NCBI RefSeq assembly: GCF_963664415.1
Contig: NZ_OY761443.1
Location: 558,001 to 622,000 of the forward strand
Origin: an uncultured Desulfobacter sp.
GTDB lineage: Bacteria > Desulfobacterota > Desulfobacteria > Desulfobacterales > Desulfobacteraceae
Direction of reading: 5' to 3'
Length of the DNA: 64,000 nucleotides
A program made the translations under genes and the position numbers. Below the pieces are notes generated by a model. It saw only the letters and a program-made list of their open reading frames with translations. It had not been told where the DNA came from and searched no databases. Below, in pieces: positions 54,756-63,140 of this stretch. Position 1 is the stretch's first letter. Each line of letters starts with the position of its first letter.

Positions 54756-56213
54756 TTAAATAATAACATCTTGCCAGGGCAAATCATGTTTATCGTTTTC
54801 ACGGGCTGAACGCTTTTTTCTCCATTCTTTCAAATCATCCTCAGACTTGCCCCGGAACCCGCTCAATGCTTCCCGAATTTCATGGGTAGCTTCTTCATTG
54901 ATCTCCCGGATGTTAAACAGATCCAGTTTAAGGTCATAAAGGGTATAGTCGCCTTTGTTTGCTCTCAGATGCTCATATACCAAATCCCGAATAGCGCCCC
55001 AACTGTCTTTGCGGGTCTGATCGGTAATCGGGGTGAGGGTATCAAGATCGGCCAGTCGGGCGGCGCGAAATTTTGATTCCAGCTTTTTCTGGGGAAATGC
55101 CATCCATACAATCATAATCAAGCCGGCACTGATGCCCCCCGCAGACGACAGGACTGTGGGATCAGCCATTCCCACCAGCATCAACAAGGCAAAGGCGATC
55201 AGACCACCCCCAAGAAGGCTGAGCAAAAGCCCGATACATATTTTTTGTATACGGAATCTTTGAAACTCGAGCCCAAAGACTTGAATCGCTTCAATATAAT
55301 GGGCTAAGCGTTCACCGTGAATCTCCAAATATGTGGCCAAATGATCCAGCCTGCGCAAAGGGGTATGCAAAATGGTCTGCTTGAGATCCTCCCGCTGATT
55401 TTCAAGGAGAGGGAGAAACTCAGGCGGAACTGAGTTGCTTATGGCAGCAGCATTTGACGAATAGGTCATCCGGATCATAGGGATATCTTTTCGCCCGGTA
55501 ATCTGGGACAGGTTCCAGCACAGGGTGCCATACACCCGCAACAGATCATTAAAAGTGGTGCATTCATCGATACGGTTGAGCACAAAGATGATCCGGTCTT
55601 CAAATGTATGAGTGGTCAGGGTTTCCCGAATGCTTTTATACGCCTCACGTACGGTTCCGGCCTTGTGGGCATCAAACAGAACCAAAACAAGCCCTGCTTT
55701 CTGGGCCAGATCGCCGAGAACCTCCTGATAATCATATCCCCGGTCCCGCTCAGAAATGCTGTCTAACATGCCTGGGGTATCAATGATGGCCAGATTTTTC
55801 AAAAAAGGCGAGTTTATTTTTTTCAACTGAAAATGGGCCGCGAAACGCTGGCCATGTTTGCGGAGTGTGGAAAAGGGGTATTCAGGATCATTAAGCAGAC
55901 TTTTGCCGTCTCGCTGTTCCACCACCTGTATTCCTTCTGTCTCCGGCACGGTATCATCATACGTCAGTACAGTGAAGGAATCATCTGTAGGGGCCTGACC
56001 TGTATCCTGAATCTTTGCGCCTAAAAATTCATTGATCAAGGAAGATTTACCAGAAGAATAATTACCGATCACCAGCACCATGGGACGCCATTTCACATTG
56101 GTCTCCAGAGGCATATCGCTGTAGCCGTAGCGCTGGGCCACCGGTGTCAGGTGCCGGGTTATGGTATCCACGATATCTTCCCGAAGGGCATTCATATAAT
56201 TTTCACGATCCAT
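54756..56213 (-). CDS. Dynamin-like GTPase with two C-terminal TM helices
   Basis: About 485 residues from ATG 56213 (MDRENYMNAL) behind GGAGGAATCC. G1 GNYSSGKSSLIN (about 50-61), a G2-like T in PTDDSFT, G3 IIDTPGML, G4 NRID. The order and the YxDM...WRPMVLVIGNYSSGKSS context fit the dynamin/EHD superfamily. After a helical stretch come TM helices (ICIGLLLSLLGGGLIAFALLMLVG; AGGISAGLIMIVWMAF) and a charged tail. Likely membrane remodelling or membrane-stress related. Upstream of the DUF2333 gene in the same direction; the 195-261 bp gap makes an operon possible, not certain. Confidence 0.88.
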   Translation of the reverse strand: MDRENYMNALREDIVDTITRHLTPVAQRYGYSDMPLETNVKWRPMVLVIGNYSSGKSSLINEFLGAKIQDTGQAPTDDSFTVLTYDDTVPETEGIQVVEQRDGKSLLNDPEYPFSTLRKHGQRFAAHFQLKKINSPFLKNLAIIDTPGMLDSISERDRGYDYQEVLGDLAQKAGLVLVLFDAHKAGTVREAYKSIRETLTTHTFEDRIIFVLNRIDECTTFNDLLRVYGTLCWNLSQITGRKDIPMIRMTYSSNAAAISNSVPPEFLPLLENQREDLKQTILHTPLRRLDHLATYLEIHGERLAHYIEAIQVFGLEFQRFRIQKICIGLLLSLLGGGLIAFALLMLVGMADPTVLSSAGGISAGLIMIVWMAFPQKKLESKFRAARLADLDTLTPITDQTRKDSWGAIRDLVYEHLRANKGDYTLYDLKLDLFNIREINEEATHEIREALSGFRGKSEDDLKEWRKKRSARENDKHDLPWQDVII

Positions 56214-56532
56214 GGATTCCTCCAAAATAATGTTCAGATTTAAATATGCCGCTCAAAAATGATATCAGGCGACAGATATTGTCGTTAATACAGCCAGTCG
56301 AGTATAGAAAAACAGCACAAGTGTGTCAATTTGATTTATTTGCAAGGTCGAACGTTATAATAAAACATCCGATTTTGCCCAAATGTAATAAATCGATTTG
56401 CAAAGAGGCGCTTTCAAAAAATTTGATATAAAATACTGTATTTTTGTTATATTATATCTATGCTAAAAATTTTAATTTTCGTTACCGCTTAGATACCTTC
56501 ACTTTTTATAGTATATTCTTAAAGGATAAAAT
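56214..56532. other. Divergent promoter region (GTPase / DUF294 gene 4)
   Basis: About 320 very AT-rich bp. TATATTATATC-type words near 56450 could include a -10 for the plus-strand gene, but no partnered -35 stands out. RBS TAAAGGA precedes ATG 56533. Confidence 0.35.
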
Positions 56533-57975
56533 ATGAGCAAAGAAGAGTCATTACAATTTTTCAGTAATTCTATATCAAGCGTGATAAGAAAAAATGTACT
56601 TTTCTGCAGTGCAAAAAAACCTATTAAAGAAGCCGCTATTTTAATGAAACAGCACCGATGCAGTTCTATTCTTATCGAGCAGGAAGGCAAATTCTTAGGC
56701 ATAGCCACAGATCAGGACTTTAGAAATAAAGTTGTGGCAGCGGATATAAATAATTCAAATCCCATTTCTGAAATAATGTCGTATCCTTTAATAAGCATGT
56801 CCGAACATTCAAGTGTTTTCGAAGCATTCATCAAAATAATGAAAACAGGCGTAAAACATTTAGCTGTAATTAACAACGAAAATGATGCAATAGGTGTGAT
56901 TACGAACAGCGATCTTATAAATGCCCAAGGCAAATTGCCTTTTTTATTTATAAAAGAAATAAATAAGGCTGCAACCTATGAAGAAATATCAAAAAAACAA
57001 AAACAGTTACCCCAAAGCATTTATACGCTAATAAATGAAGGTGCAAAAGCTCAAAACATAAATAATTTTGTTACAGCCATAACAGATACGATCTTAGAGA
57101 AACTGATAAAATTTGCTATTCAAAAGATAGGACAACCTCCTGTCAAATTCGCCTTTATGGTAATGGGAAGCGAAGGAAGAAAAGAACAGACACTTAAAAC
57201 AGACCAGGATAATGCTATTATTTTTGAAGATGTAAATGAAAAAGACTTAGAATCCGTAAATTCATATTTTTTAAAATTAGGCGAACACGTATGTAATATG
57301 CTTGATCAAACAGGCTATGATTTTTGTAAAGGTAATATAATGGCAAAAAATCCAAAATGGTGTCAGCCTTTTTCCATATGGCAGAAATATTTTAACAAAT
57401 GGATCTATAACGCAAGCCCTGAAACGCTTCTCAAAACAAGCATCTTTTTTGATTTTCGTTTAGGGTATGGAGATATCAGTTTAGTAAATAAACTGAGAGC
57501 GTCTCTTTTTGATTATTTAGACGATCGAAAGGTTTTTTTTAGATATATGGCTGAAAACACATCTCACTTTAGAGTACCTATTGGCTTCTGGGGTAATTTT
57601 ATTGTTGAATCTAAAGGTGAATTAAAAAATACGTTTGACATCAAAAAACCGATGATGCTTGTGGTGGATTTTGCAAGAATATATGCGCTTCAAAATAAAA
57701 TATCTGCTACAAATACGATGGAACGATTGAAGTTATTATACAAAAAAAAGATAATAAACGAATCTGATTATAATGACATGAGTCATTCATATAGCTATAT
57801 GATGAATTTAAGATTTATAAATCAAATAAATCGTATCATCAATGAAGCAAGAGACCCCAATAATTATATTAACCCCAAAAAGCTATCAAGAATTGATCAA
57901 AAAACCTTGAAAGAAGTATTCAAAAAAATAGAAGAAAGGGCAAACCTTCAACAGGAATTTTTAACAGCAATGTAA
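56533..57975 (+). CDS. Soluble CBS-CBS-DUF294 nucleotidyltransferase (protein 4)
   Basis: 480 residues without TM or Cache domain. CBS pair about 10-130 (AAILMKQHRCSSILIEQEGKFLGIATDQDFRNKVV; ISEIMSYPLISMSEHSSVFEAFIKIM), linker, DUF294 with GSEGRKEQ...TDQDNAIIF at about 218-240, and the DUF294_C helical domain. This is the classic soluble architecture, often encoded beside acetate permeases. Its DNA is visibly richer in A and T than neighbouring genes, with AAA/ATA/TTA codons dominating, suggesting a different history. It converges on the next gene. Confidence 0.92.
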   Translation: MSKEESLQFFSNSISSVIRKNVLFCSAKKPIKEAAILMKQHRCSSILIEQEGKFLGIATDQDFRNKVVAADINNSNPISEIMSYPLISMSEHSSVFEAFIKIMKTGVKHLAVINNENDAIGVITNSDLINAQGKLPFLFIKEINKAATYEEISKKQKQLPQSIYTLINEGAKAQNINNFVTAITDTILEKLIKFAIQKIGQPPVKFAFMVMGSEGRKEQTLKTDQDNAIIFEDVNEKDLESVNSYFLKLGEHVCNMLDQTGYDFCKGNIMAKNPKWCQPFSIWQKYFNKWIYNASPETLLKTSIFFDFRLGYGDISLVNKLRASLFDYLDDRKVFFRYMAENTSHFRVPIGFWGNFIVESKGELKNTFDIKKPMMLVVDFARIYALQNKISATNTMERLKLLYKKKIINESDYNDMSHSYSYMMNLRFINQINRIINEARDPNNYINPKKLSRIDQKTLKEVFKKIEERANLQQEFLTAM

Positions 57976-58007
57976 TCGGCTACATCTGTTTATTGCATAC
58001 AAATGCT

Positions 58008-58832
58008 TCAGGACGGCGGCGTCTCTTCCTGATCTTCGGGTTTATACTCTATGATTTGCGGATCAGTATCAGATGGTCCTTCAATCTGCAAGGGTTGATC
58101 GGTCCCTGCGTTATACTCTAGGCTGATTCGATGTTTTTGCAGCTCTGTGTGACTTTGAATGCTCCTTTTTGCAAGCAGATAACGCAAATAAATTATCCAG
58201 AGACAAACAAACACAACAATGCCCAGCAACACAAAAAACACCCATTCATACTGAACGAAAAAACCAAAGCCGATCTGTCCCAGATAAGTGAACATGTTGG
58301 GAATGATCCAGTATGATATTACTCCAATGAATACCAAAAAACCGATGTTGAAAATATTCATACGGCCAATTCGGTTCAACGTCGATTCAAGCTTAGTTTC
58401 ATTTTCTGATCCATTTAAAGAACCGGAACCTTGGCCATTCAACTTCTCAACTTTTTCAGCATGAAAAATAACCAGATACCCCTTAACGACAAAGGCAAAC
58501 AGCATCATGGCACCGATAGGTATGCAGATAGCGGCCACAAACCAGGCTCGAAATGGAAACGGCACGTCGTGCTTTTTGAGTTGCAATGTATAATTATCAA
58601 GTGAACCAAAGACTTTTTCAAAATTGGGCCTGTTAAAATCGCTTAAATTGTTTCCGGAGGTTTCGTGTATGACTTTGCCTTGGTAGTCGATCACTTGAAG
58701 AACGGATTTTTTGCCTGAGTGCATAATAGCCAAGGCAAAAATTTCAAGTTCAATTAAAAAAAGCCCAACAATAACAATAGTGAAAAGGGCCTTATGTTCT
58801 TGCAACAGTTTGGTAATTGGAGATGATTTCAC
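58008..58832 (-). CDS. Four-helix membrane protein of unknown function
   Basis: 274 residues: TM about 15-36 (LFTIVIVGLFLIELEIFAL), a small periplasmic domain (about 40-95), TM about 98-120 (AAICIPIGAMMLFAFVVKGYLVIF), cytoplasmic loop rich in Gly/Ser/Glu, TM about 160-182 (FNIGFLVFIGVISYWIIPNM) and about 195-218 (WVFFVLLGIVVFVCLWIIYL), and an acidic Pro-rich tail. I recognise no family. It lies between DUF294 gene 4 and sdhB, 170 bp downstream of the sdh terminator. Confidence 0.75.
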   Translation of the reverse strand: MKSSPITKLLQEHKALFTIVIVGLFLIELEIFALAIMHSGKKSVLQVIDYQGKVIHETSGNNLSDFNRPNFEKVFGSLDNYTLQLKKHDVPFPFRAWFVAAICIPIGAMMLFAFVVKGYLVIFHAEKVEKLNGQGSGSLNGSENETKLESTLNRIGRMNIFNIGFLVFIGVISYWIIPNMFTYLGQIGFGFFVQYEWVFFVLLGIVVFVCLWIIYLRYLLAKRSIQSHTELQKHRISLEYNAGTDQPLQIEGPSDTDPQIIEYKPEDQEETPPS

Positions 58833-58980
58833 GGCTTTACTTCTTACTTAATACTGGTGATAGGCTAAATATGCATAAGGGACTACGGATTGATCTGTAC
58901 AGTTTAGGGCATTTAATTTTTATCATCTTTGCCGTGTTTTGTCTTTCCATATTGTCGTAACACATACTACTTTCAATTTA

Positions 58981-59013
58981 AAAAGGTGGGACAAATGAAA
59001 AATAAGTCCCACC
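58981..59013 (-). terminator. Rho-independent terminator of the sdhCAB operon
   Basis: On the minus strand GGTGGGAC and GTCCCACC form an 8-bp perfect stem with a 13-nt loop, followed by TTTT. It lies 24 bp after the sdhB stop. Confidence 0.85.
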
Positions 59014-59036
59014 CCATAATATTTTCTTACACAGCC

Positions 59037-59807
59037 TTACATTGCTGTAGAGAGAACGCCTGCGGACAGGAACTCTCTGTTCAGACGAGCAATATTTGTG
59101 ATAGAAATGTTTTTAGGACATGAGTTTTCGCATTCTCTTTCATTTGAGCAGTTACCAAAACCACATGCATCCATGGTTCTTACCATAGCCAATGCGCGTT
59201 TTGCGGCCTCAGGTCTACCCTGGGGAAGCAGAGCAAGATGGGAAATCTTGGCGCTGACAAAGAGCATTGCAGAAGCATTCGGACATGCAGCAACACAAGC
59301 ACCGCAACCAATACATTCTGCTGCATTCATGGCAAGTTCACTAATTTCATAGGTAACCGGAAAAATATTGGCTTCGGGAGCACCACCGGCTTTAGCAGTG
59401 ATGTAACCACCAGCCTGGATGATCTTATCAAAGGCGCTTCTATCCACAACAAGATCTTTGATTACCTTAAACGCTTTTGCCCTGAAAGGTTCAATAAATA
59501 CTGTGTCGCCATCTTTGAAACGTCTCATGTGAAACTGGCAAAGGGTAGTGCCTTTCTCTGATCCGTGAGCATACCCGTTTACAACCTGGCCGCACATTCC
59601 ACAAATACCCTCGCGGCAGTCATGATCAAAGGCAATGGGTTCTATGCCCTTAATTGTAAGATCATCATTTACGATATCAAGCATTTCCAGAAAAGATGCA
59701 TCAGTGGAAATATGTTTTGCTTGATAGGTTTCAATTTTGCCTTTTTTCTCGCCCTGTTTCTGGCGCCAGACCTTTAGTGTCAGATTAATGAATTTTTCTT
59801 CCATCAC
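59037..59807 (-). CDS. sdhB: Succinate dehydrogenase/fumarate reductase iron-sulfur subunit
   Basis: 256 residues. N-terminal [2Fe-2S] domain (DHDCREGICGMCGQVVNG...TTLCQFHMRRFKDGD), then CIGCGACVAACPNASAML for [4Fe-4S] and the spaced C(GFGNC)SNERECENSCPKNIS cysteines for [3Fe-4S]. It passes electrons between the flavoprotein and the dihaem membrane anchor. It overlaps sdhA by 4 bp and is last in sdhCAB, the order usual for the Bacillus/Wolinella type-B enzymes. Confidence 0.93.
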   Translation of the reverse strand: MMEEKFINLTLKVWRQKQGEKKGKIETYQAKHISTDASFLEMLDIVNDDLTIKGIEPIAFDHDCREGICGMCGQVVNGYAHGSEKGTTLCQFHMRRFKDGDTVFIEPFRAKAFKVIKDLVVDRSAFDKIIQAGGYITAKAGGAPEANIFPVTYEISELAMNAAECIGCGACVAACPNASAMLFVSAKISHLALLPQGRPEAAKRALAMVRTMDACGFGNCSNERECENSCPKNISITNIARLNREFLSAGVLSTAM

Positions 59808-61717
59808 TTGTAGCTCCTTTGCGTTAATTTCACATTCTCAAAAACAAGTGGCTCTTCGTTCCGAATCGGGTCTTTACCTTCACCCGCATATTCCCAGGCA
59901 GCTGCATGGCAGAAGTTTTCATCATCTCTCTTGGCTTCGTTTTCTTCTGTCTGGGACTCTTCCCTGAAATGACCACCACAAGATTCTGTACGCATCAACG
60001 CATCACGGGCCAGAAGTTCGCCGAATTCAAGGTAATCAGCAAGTCTGTAACCTTTTTCAAGAGTCTGGTTAAAATCATTTTTGTTACCGGAGACACTAAC
60101 ATTCTCCCAGAATTCTGCGCGAAGTGCTTGAATTTTCCCAATGGCTTCTTTCAGCCCTGCGTCATTACGGGCCATGCCACAGTAATCCCACATGATAAGG
60201 CCAAGCTCTTTGTGCATATCATCAACAGTTCTCTTACCGTTAATGTTCATAAGCTTGTCCAATTTCTCAGTAAGCTGTTTTTCTGCATCCTTAAACGCCT
60301 GGTGAGAAGTGTTTACATCCGCTAAGGACTGGGTGGCCAGGTATCCGCCTATGGTATAGGGAAGAACGAAGTAACCGTCAGACAGGCCCTGCATCAAGGC
60401 ACTTGCACCAAGACGGTTTGCGCCGTGGTCGGAGAAGTTGGCGCCGCCCAGACAGAACAGTCCGTCACGGGTTGTCATGAGGTTATAATCAACCCAGGTA
60501 CCGCCCATTACATAATGGATGGCAGGATAAATCTTCATGGGCACTTTATACGGGTTTTCATCCTGAATCTTATCATACATCTGGAAAAGGTTGCCGTATT
60601 TTGCTCTGATGACATCTTCACCGTCACGTTTGATAGCATCGCTGAAATCCAGATAGACGGCAAGACCGGTGTTTCCAACGCCTCTGCCATCATCGCATGC
60701 CAATTTTGCATTACGGGATGCCACATCGCGAGGAACAAGGTTGCCAAAACTCGGATACTTACGTTCCAGGTAGTAATCTCTTTCGTCTTCAGGGATCTGA
60801 TCCGGGCTGCGGGTATCGCCCTTTTTCTTGGGAACCCAAATTCTACCGTCGTTTCTTAAACTTTCACTCATGAGAGTCAGTTTAGACTGATAGTCACCAT
60901 GAACGGTAATACATGTGGGATGGATCTGGGTATAGCAGGGATTAGCAAAGCAGGCGCCTTTTTTATAGGCCGCCCAACATGCAGAAACATTTGAATGCAT
61001 ACCACTGGTGGTCAGAAAGTAAACATTGTCGTATCCGCCTGTGGCCAGAACTACGGCATGGGCTGAATGACTTTCAATTTCCCCTGTTACCAGATTACGG
61101 CAGATAACGCCTCTGGCGCAACCGTCAATAATAACAACGTCAAGAATATCACGTCTGGCGTACATCTCCACACCGCCAAGACCGATCTGACGACTTAACT
61201 GGCCGTAAACGCCCAGAAGTAGCTGCTGCCCCGTCTGTCCTCTGGCATAAAAGGTACGGGAAACCTGGGCACCGCCGAATGAGCGGTTGGCATGGAGTCC
61301 GCCGTATTCTCTTGCAAAGGGAACACCTGTAGCAACACAGTGGTCAATAATCTTATTGGCATTCTCGGCAAGGCGGTAAACATTTGCTTCTCTTGCACGG
61401 TAGTCGCCGCCCTTGATTGTATCATAAAAAAGGTTGTATATACTGTCGCCGTCACCAGGATAATTTTTTGCTGCGTTGATACCGCCCTGGGCTGCAATAC
61501 TGTGCGCTCTTCGGGGTGTGTCCTGAATGCAGAAATTTTTTACATGATACCCAAGATCGGCCAAAGTTGCCGCTGCAGAACCGCCGGCAAGGCCGGTTCC
61601 CACAACGATGACTTCAAATTTTCTTTTATTTGCAGGATTGACTCGTTTTAAATCAAATTTATATCTTTCCCATTTGGTCTCGAGAGGACCTGACGGGACA
61701 TTGGAATTTAATTGCAT
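59804..61717 (-). CDS. sdhA: Succinate dehydrogenase/fumarate reductase flavoprotein subunit
   Basis: 637 residues. FAD Rossmann motif VVGTGLAGGSAAATLADLGY (about 38-57), covalent-FAD His72 in RRAHSIAAQGGINAAKNY, active-site region HPTCITVHGDYQSKLTLMSESLRNDGR, and C-terminal FGELLARDALMRTESCGGHFREE. Length and the separate GGTWVDYNLMTTRDGLFCLGGANFSDHGANRLGA block fit the type-B (Wolinella/Bacillus) group. In an acetate-oxidising sulfate reducer it would run as succinate dehydrogenase with menaquinone, needing proton-motive force. Confidence 0.95.
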   Translation of the reverse strand: MQLNSNVPSGPLETKWERYKFDLKRVNPANKRKFEVIVVGTGLAGGSAAATLADLGYHVKNFCIQDTPRRAHSIAAQGGINAAKNYPGDGDSIYNLFYDTIKGGDYRAREANVYRLAENANKIIDHCVATGVPFAREYGGLHANRSFGGAQVSRTFYARGQTGQQLLLGVYGQLSRQIGLGGVEMYARRDILDVVIIDGCARGVICRNLVTGEIESHSAHAVVLATGGYDNVYFLTTSGMHSNVSACWAAYKKGACFANPCYTQIHPTCITVHGDYQSKLTLMSESLRNDGRIWVPKKKGDTRSPDQIPEDERDYYLERKYPSFGNLVPRDVASRNAKLACDDGRGVGNTGLAVYLDFSDAIKRDGEDVIRAKYGNLFQMYDKIQDENPYKVPMKIYPAIHYVMGGTWVDYNLMTTRDGLFCLGGANFSDHGANRLGASALMQGLSDGYFVLPYTIGGYLATQSLADVNTSHQAFKDAEKQLTEKLDKLMNINGKRTVDDMHKELGLIMWDYCGMARNDAGLKEAIGKIQALRAEFWENVSVSGNKNDFNQTLEKGYRLADYLEFGELLARDALMRTESCGGHFREESQTEENEAKRDDENFCHAAAWEYAGEGKDPIRNEEPLVFENVKLTQRSYK

Positions 61718-61745
61718 GTATCCCCCTGATTATTGATAATTATAG

Positions 61746-62387
61746 CTATGAGATCATATTTAAAGCAATTGGAATAAAACCAAAGCCCACACCAACAACC
61801 AAACTGAAAAGAATGCCGAAACCTCTAACGATGGGCATATATTTCGGGTGACTGGCGCCAAAGGACTGGAAAGCACTCCAAAAACCATGATTTACATGAA
61901 ATGCAACCACTACCATTGATACGATATAGAACACGAGTACCGCAGGCTGAGAAAGAACTGTAGCGGTGAGATCAAATGTCGTAGTAGTAGAATGATCGGC
62001 GAATTTAAGACCAACAAGATGAACCACTATAAAAACCAATATAAAAAGACCTGTGTAGGGCATAGTGGCCGATGCCAGTGTCCGGCCGCCTGAGTTACTC
62101 TTTTTCTTGTACTTAACAGGCCTTGCAGCAAGGTTTTGAAAGTAGAGAATAATTGCGGTTCCGATGTGAATCAAAGCAAAAACAATCAGACCTGCTTCAG
62201 CAATGTGAACAAGAACCCCGAGTGCATGCAGATGCTCAACATAGGCATTAAAGGCATCTTTTCCGCCATAAACAAACAAATTGCCGATAAGGTGAGTTGT
62301 CAGAAAAAGGCAGAAAGCGAGACCGGTTACTGCCATAAACTGCTTCTTGGCTACAGAGCAGCTAAAAGTTCGTACCAGCCAGTTCAT
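61746..62387 (-). CDS. sdhC: Succinate dehydrogenase/fumarate reductase cytochrome b subunit
   Basis: 213 residues with five TM helices: MAVTGLAFCLFLTTHLIGNLFVY, HIAEAGLIVFALIHIGTAIILYF, YTGLFILVFIVVHLVGLKF, PAVLVFYIVSMVVVAFHVNHGFWSAF, and ILFSLVVGVGFGFIPIAL. Histidines in helices 1, 2, 3 and 4 (TTHLIGN, ALIHIG, IVVHLVG, FHVNHG) fit the four axial ligands of the two b haems. It is the first gene of the operon; its promoter must lie in the AT-rich gap to the right. Confidence 0.93.
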   Translation of the reverse strand: MNWLVRTFSCSVAKKQFMAVTGLAFCLFLTTHLIGNLFVYGGKDAFNAYVEHLHALGVLVHIAEAGLIVFALIHIGTAIILYFQNLAARPVKYKKKSNSGGRTLASATMPYTGLFILVFIVVHLVGLKFADHSTTTTFDLTATVLSQPAVLVFYIVSMVVVAFHVNHGFWSAFQSFGASHPKYMPIVRGFGILFSLVVGVGFGFIPIALNMIS

Positions 62388-63061
62388 AATTTAATCCTTT
62401 CTAAATTCAGCAACACCGCATAAAATTCATGCAATATTGCCTTAAATTTTAATGAAATTAAATACTAAATCGTATTCAGCGAAACAGTGCCACTATTTTT
62501 TTAGCTCCCTCCTTGTATTCCTCCTTTTTTGTTTAATATTGTTAATATATACCCATTGTAATACCAATCAAAACCAAGCCCTGTCGAATGCATACGAACC
62601 AAAGAAGCTTAAAATGTATAAACAATACATATTGAATTGTCAATATAAAATTATTAATTAATTTTTTCACATTTTTACTAATATTTTCAAAGACTTCACT
62701 TTTGATTTTAGCCGTTCAACGCACTGTTTTTAATGAATTTTTCTAATACTAATCTTATAATATTTCGGCTGGATTAAAGGTCCTCGTCAACCATGACGGA
62801 GGCAACGGAGATATTATTAACATTTGTCTGCTTTTTACGTTAACGATGACAGGTAAATTAACCTAAAATCAATGAGATACCCTAACTTATACGACCTAAT
62901 TACACACACAACTTTTATATGTACCGCTTAATTCGACAACTCAATTACTTATATTTTCAGTTGTGAGTTGAGGCAAGACTGTGATAATGTGTAAAATTTT
63001 GTATTCTAAAAACTAAACGACAGACATTAACAAAAAAATACACTTACAAGTGCGTCGCAAC
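62388..63061. other. AT-rich promoter region upstream of sdhC
   Basis: About 670 bp, strongly AT-rich, holding the sdhC promoter (minus strand) and the 3' flank of maeB. No convincing gene; an open frame at 62452-62661 lacks a ribosome site and homology. Confidence 0.45.
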
Positions 63062-63102
63062 AAAAAAAAGCAGGGGGAGTTTTTTATTTTACTCCGCCCT
63101 GC
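63062..63102 (-). terminator. Rho-independent terminator after maeB
   Basis: On the minus strand GCAGGGCGGAGT pairs with ACTCCCCCTGC around an AT-only loop, followed by T8. It lies about 40 bp after the maeB stop. Confidence 0.85.
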
Positions 63103-63140
63103 CGGCTTTTCGGTAGGCCGTGATCGGCCTTATAAAAAAA

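Noticed and set aside
62452..62661. A 69-codon open frame upstream of sdhC
   Set aside because: AT-rich chance frame without ribosome site or homology.
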